DNA of 64,000 nt from the NCBI RefSeq assembly GCF_019024325.1, contig NZ_JAFNJS010000003.1:555693-619692 (forward strand), read 5' to 3'. The DNA is from Falsiroseomonas tokyonensis. GTDB lineage: Bacteria; Pseudomonadota; Alphaproteobacteria; Acetobacterales; Acetobacteraceae. The notes below the pieces were generated by a model that ran no database searches, was not told the DNA's origin, and worked only from the letters and a program-made list of their open reading frames with translations. This document shows positions 63,597 through 64,000 of the stretch, in pieces. The position numbers were made by a program, and so were the translations under genes. Position 1 is the first letter of the stretch. Each line of letters begins with the position of its first letter.

Positions 63597-64000
63597 CTAT
63601 GCGTCCAAGTGGATGGGTTTCTTGCTCCAGCCGGACGCCAACTCCTGCGATTCGGGCCGGGTTTCTACGATGTTGCGCAGTCGGTCAGCATGTCTGGCCG
63701 GAGGCATGCCAAAGATGCGGGTGTAGTCGCGACTGAATTGCGAAGGGCTGCCGTATCCGACGCTGAAGCCCGCGCCTGCGGCGTCCACGGCATCGCCGAC
63801 CATGAGCCGCTGCGCCTCATGCATGCGGAGATGCGTGCGGAACTCGAGCGGACTCATCGACGTGATCGCCTTGAAATGGGCGTGGAAGGTGGAGCGGCTC
63901 ATGCCCGCCATCTCGGCCAATTCCCCGATCGGACAGGCCTCCCGAAAATGCGTTTTCAGCCAGACGATCGCGCGGGCAATCTGGTTGAGGCGGCTGTCGG
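63597..64000 (-). CDS. AraC-family transcriptional regulator, N-terminus beyond the window
   Basis: The visible 134 residues are the C-terminal AraC DNA-binding domain with both helix-turn-helix motifs: IGELAEMAGMSRSTFHAHFK and AGFSVGYGSPSQFSRDYTRIFG. The sequence resembles AraC members with an N-terminal cupin effector domain, but that part lies beyond the right edge. Target genes unknown. Confidence 0.88.
   Translation of the reverse strand, partial: DSRLNQIARAIVWLKTHFREACPIGELAEMAGMSRSTFHAHFKAITSMSPLEFRTHLRMHEAQRLMVGDAVDAAGAGFSVGYGSPSQFSRDYTRIFGMPPARHADRLRNIVETRPESQELASGWSKKPIHLDA

Overview
This window reads as a chromosomal segment of a GC-rich alphaproteobacterium, most likely an Acetobacteraceae (Roseomonas-like) member of the Rhodospirillales. 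The placement is inferred from a circularly permuted two-piece tmRNA gene, an alphaproteobacterial SspB adaptor, a complete PhyR/NepR/EcfG general stress locus, dense ATGA/GTGA-overlapping operons and frequent GTG/TTG starts. No database search was possible.

Layout. 1-5067: end of a TerB/DnaJ co-chaperone gene, a MarR-type regulator and a fused 5-oxoprolinase/hydantoinase. 5064-12603: AsmA-like protein, a small conserved protein, fumC with a ribbon-helix-helix partner, a VOC protein, a RidA protein and an orphan solute-binding protein. 12616-15475: DUF1272 zinc protein, class I fumarase, sspB and the permuted ssrA gene. 15565-19329: thyX, a small membrane protein, an HD hydrolase and a ribokinase in one overlapping run, facing Mrp/ApbC. 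19606-23819: hflK-hflC-DUF2065 and a DegP-type protease ending in a strong terminator. 23828-30822: serB, miaA, ilvB-ilvN, a zinc metallopeptidase, ilvC and an acetyltransferase. 30819-35421: racemase-like protein, SOUL protein, PuuE-type deacetylase, I78-like inhibitor, a nuclease-fold protein and a hydroxyacid dehydrogenase. 35564-37358: leucine-rich leader peptide and leuA.

37330-41645 is a general stress response island: an HWE/HisKA_2 sensor protein, NepR, two ECF sigma factors and divergent PhyR, followed by a DUF1328 gene behind an EcfG-type promoter (GGAAC-N16-CGTT). A Gly-zipper lipoprotein near 45.3 kb has a similar near-consensus promoter. 41672-45353 holds a secreted protein, a BacA/SbmA-like ABC transporter and two lipoproteins. 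45674-51446 is the cell-shape operon mreB-mreC-mreD-mrdA-rodA, interrupted by a palindromic repeat cluster, followed by tRNA-Lys(CTT).

From the tRNA to the window end the organisation becomes looser and more accessory. A catabolic module (enolase-superfamily enzyme, Bug-type binding protein, DapA-like lyase, divergent IclR regulator with a palindromic operator) is followed by broken remnants of thymidine phosphorylase and PRPP synthetase. After these come an unknown protein, a fatty acid desaturase, a hybrid sensor kinase, a visibly AT-richer Crp/Fnr regulator, a DUF4269 protein and a truncated AraC regulator. I found no CRISPR array, toxin-antitoxin or phage-defence system. The most distinctive content is the tmRNA/SspB linkage, the stress island whose sensor kinase has a degraded ATP site, and the leuA leader.
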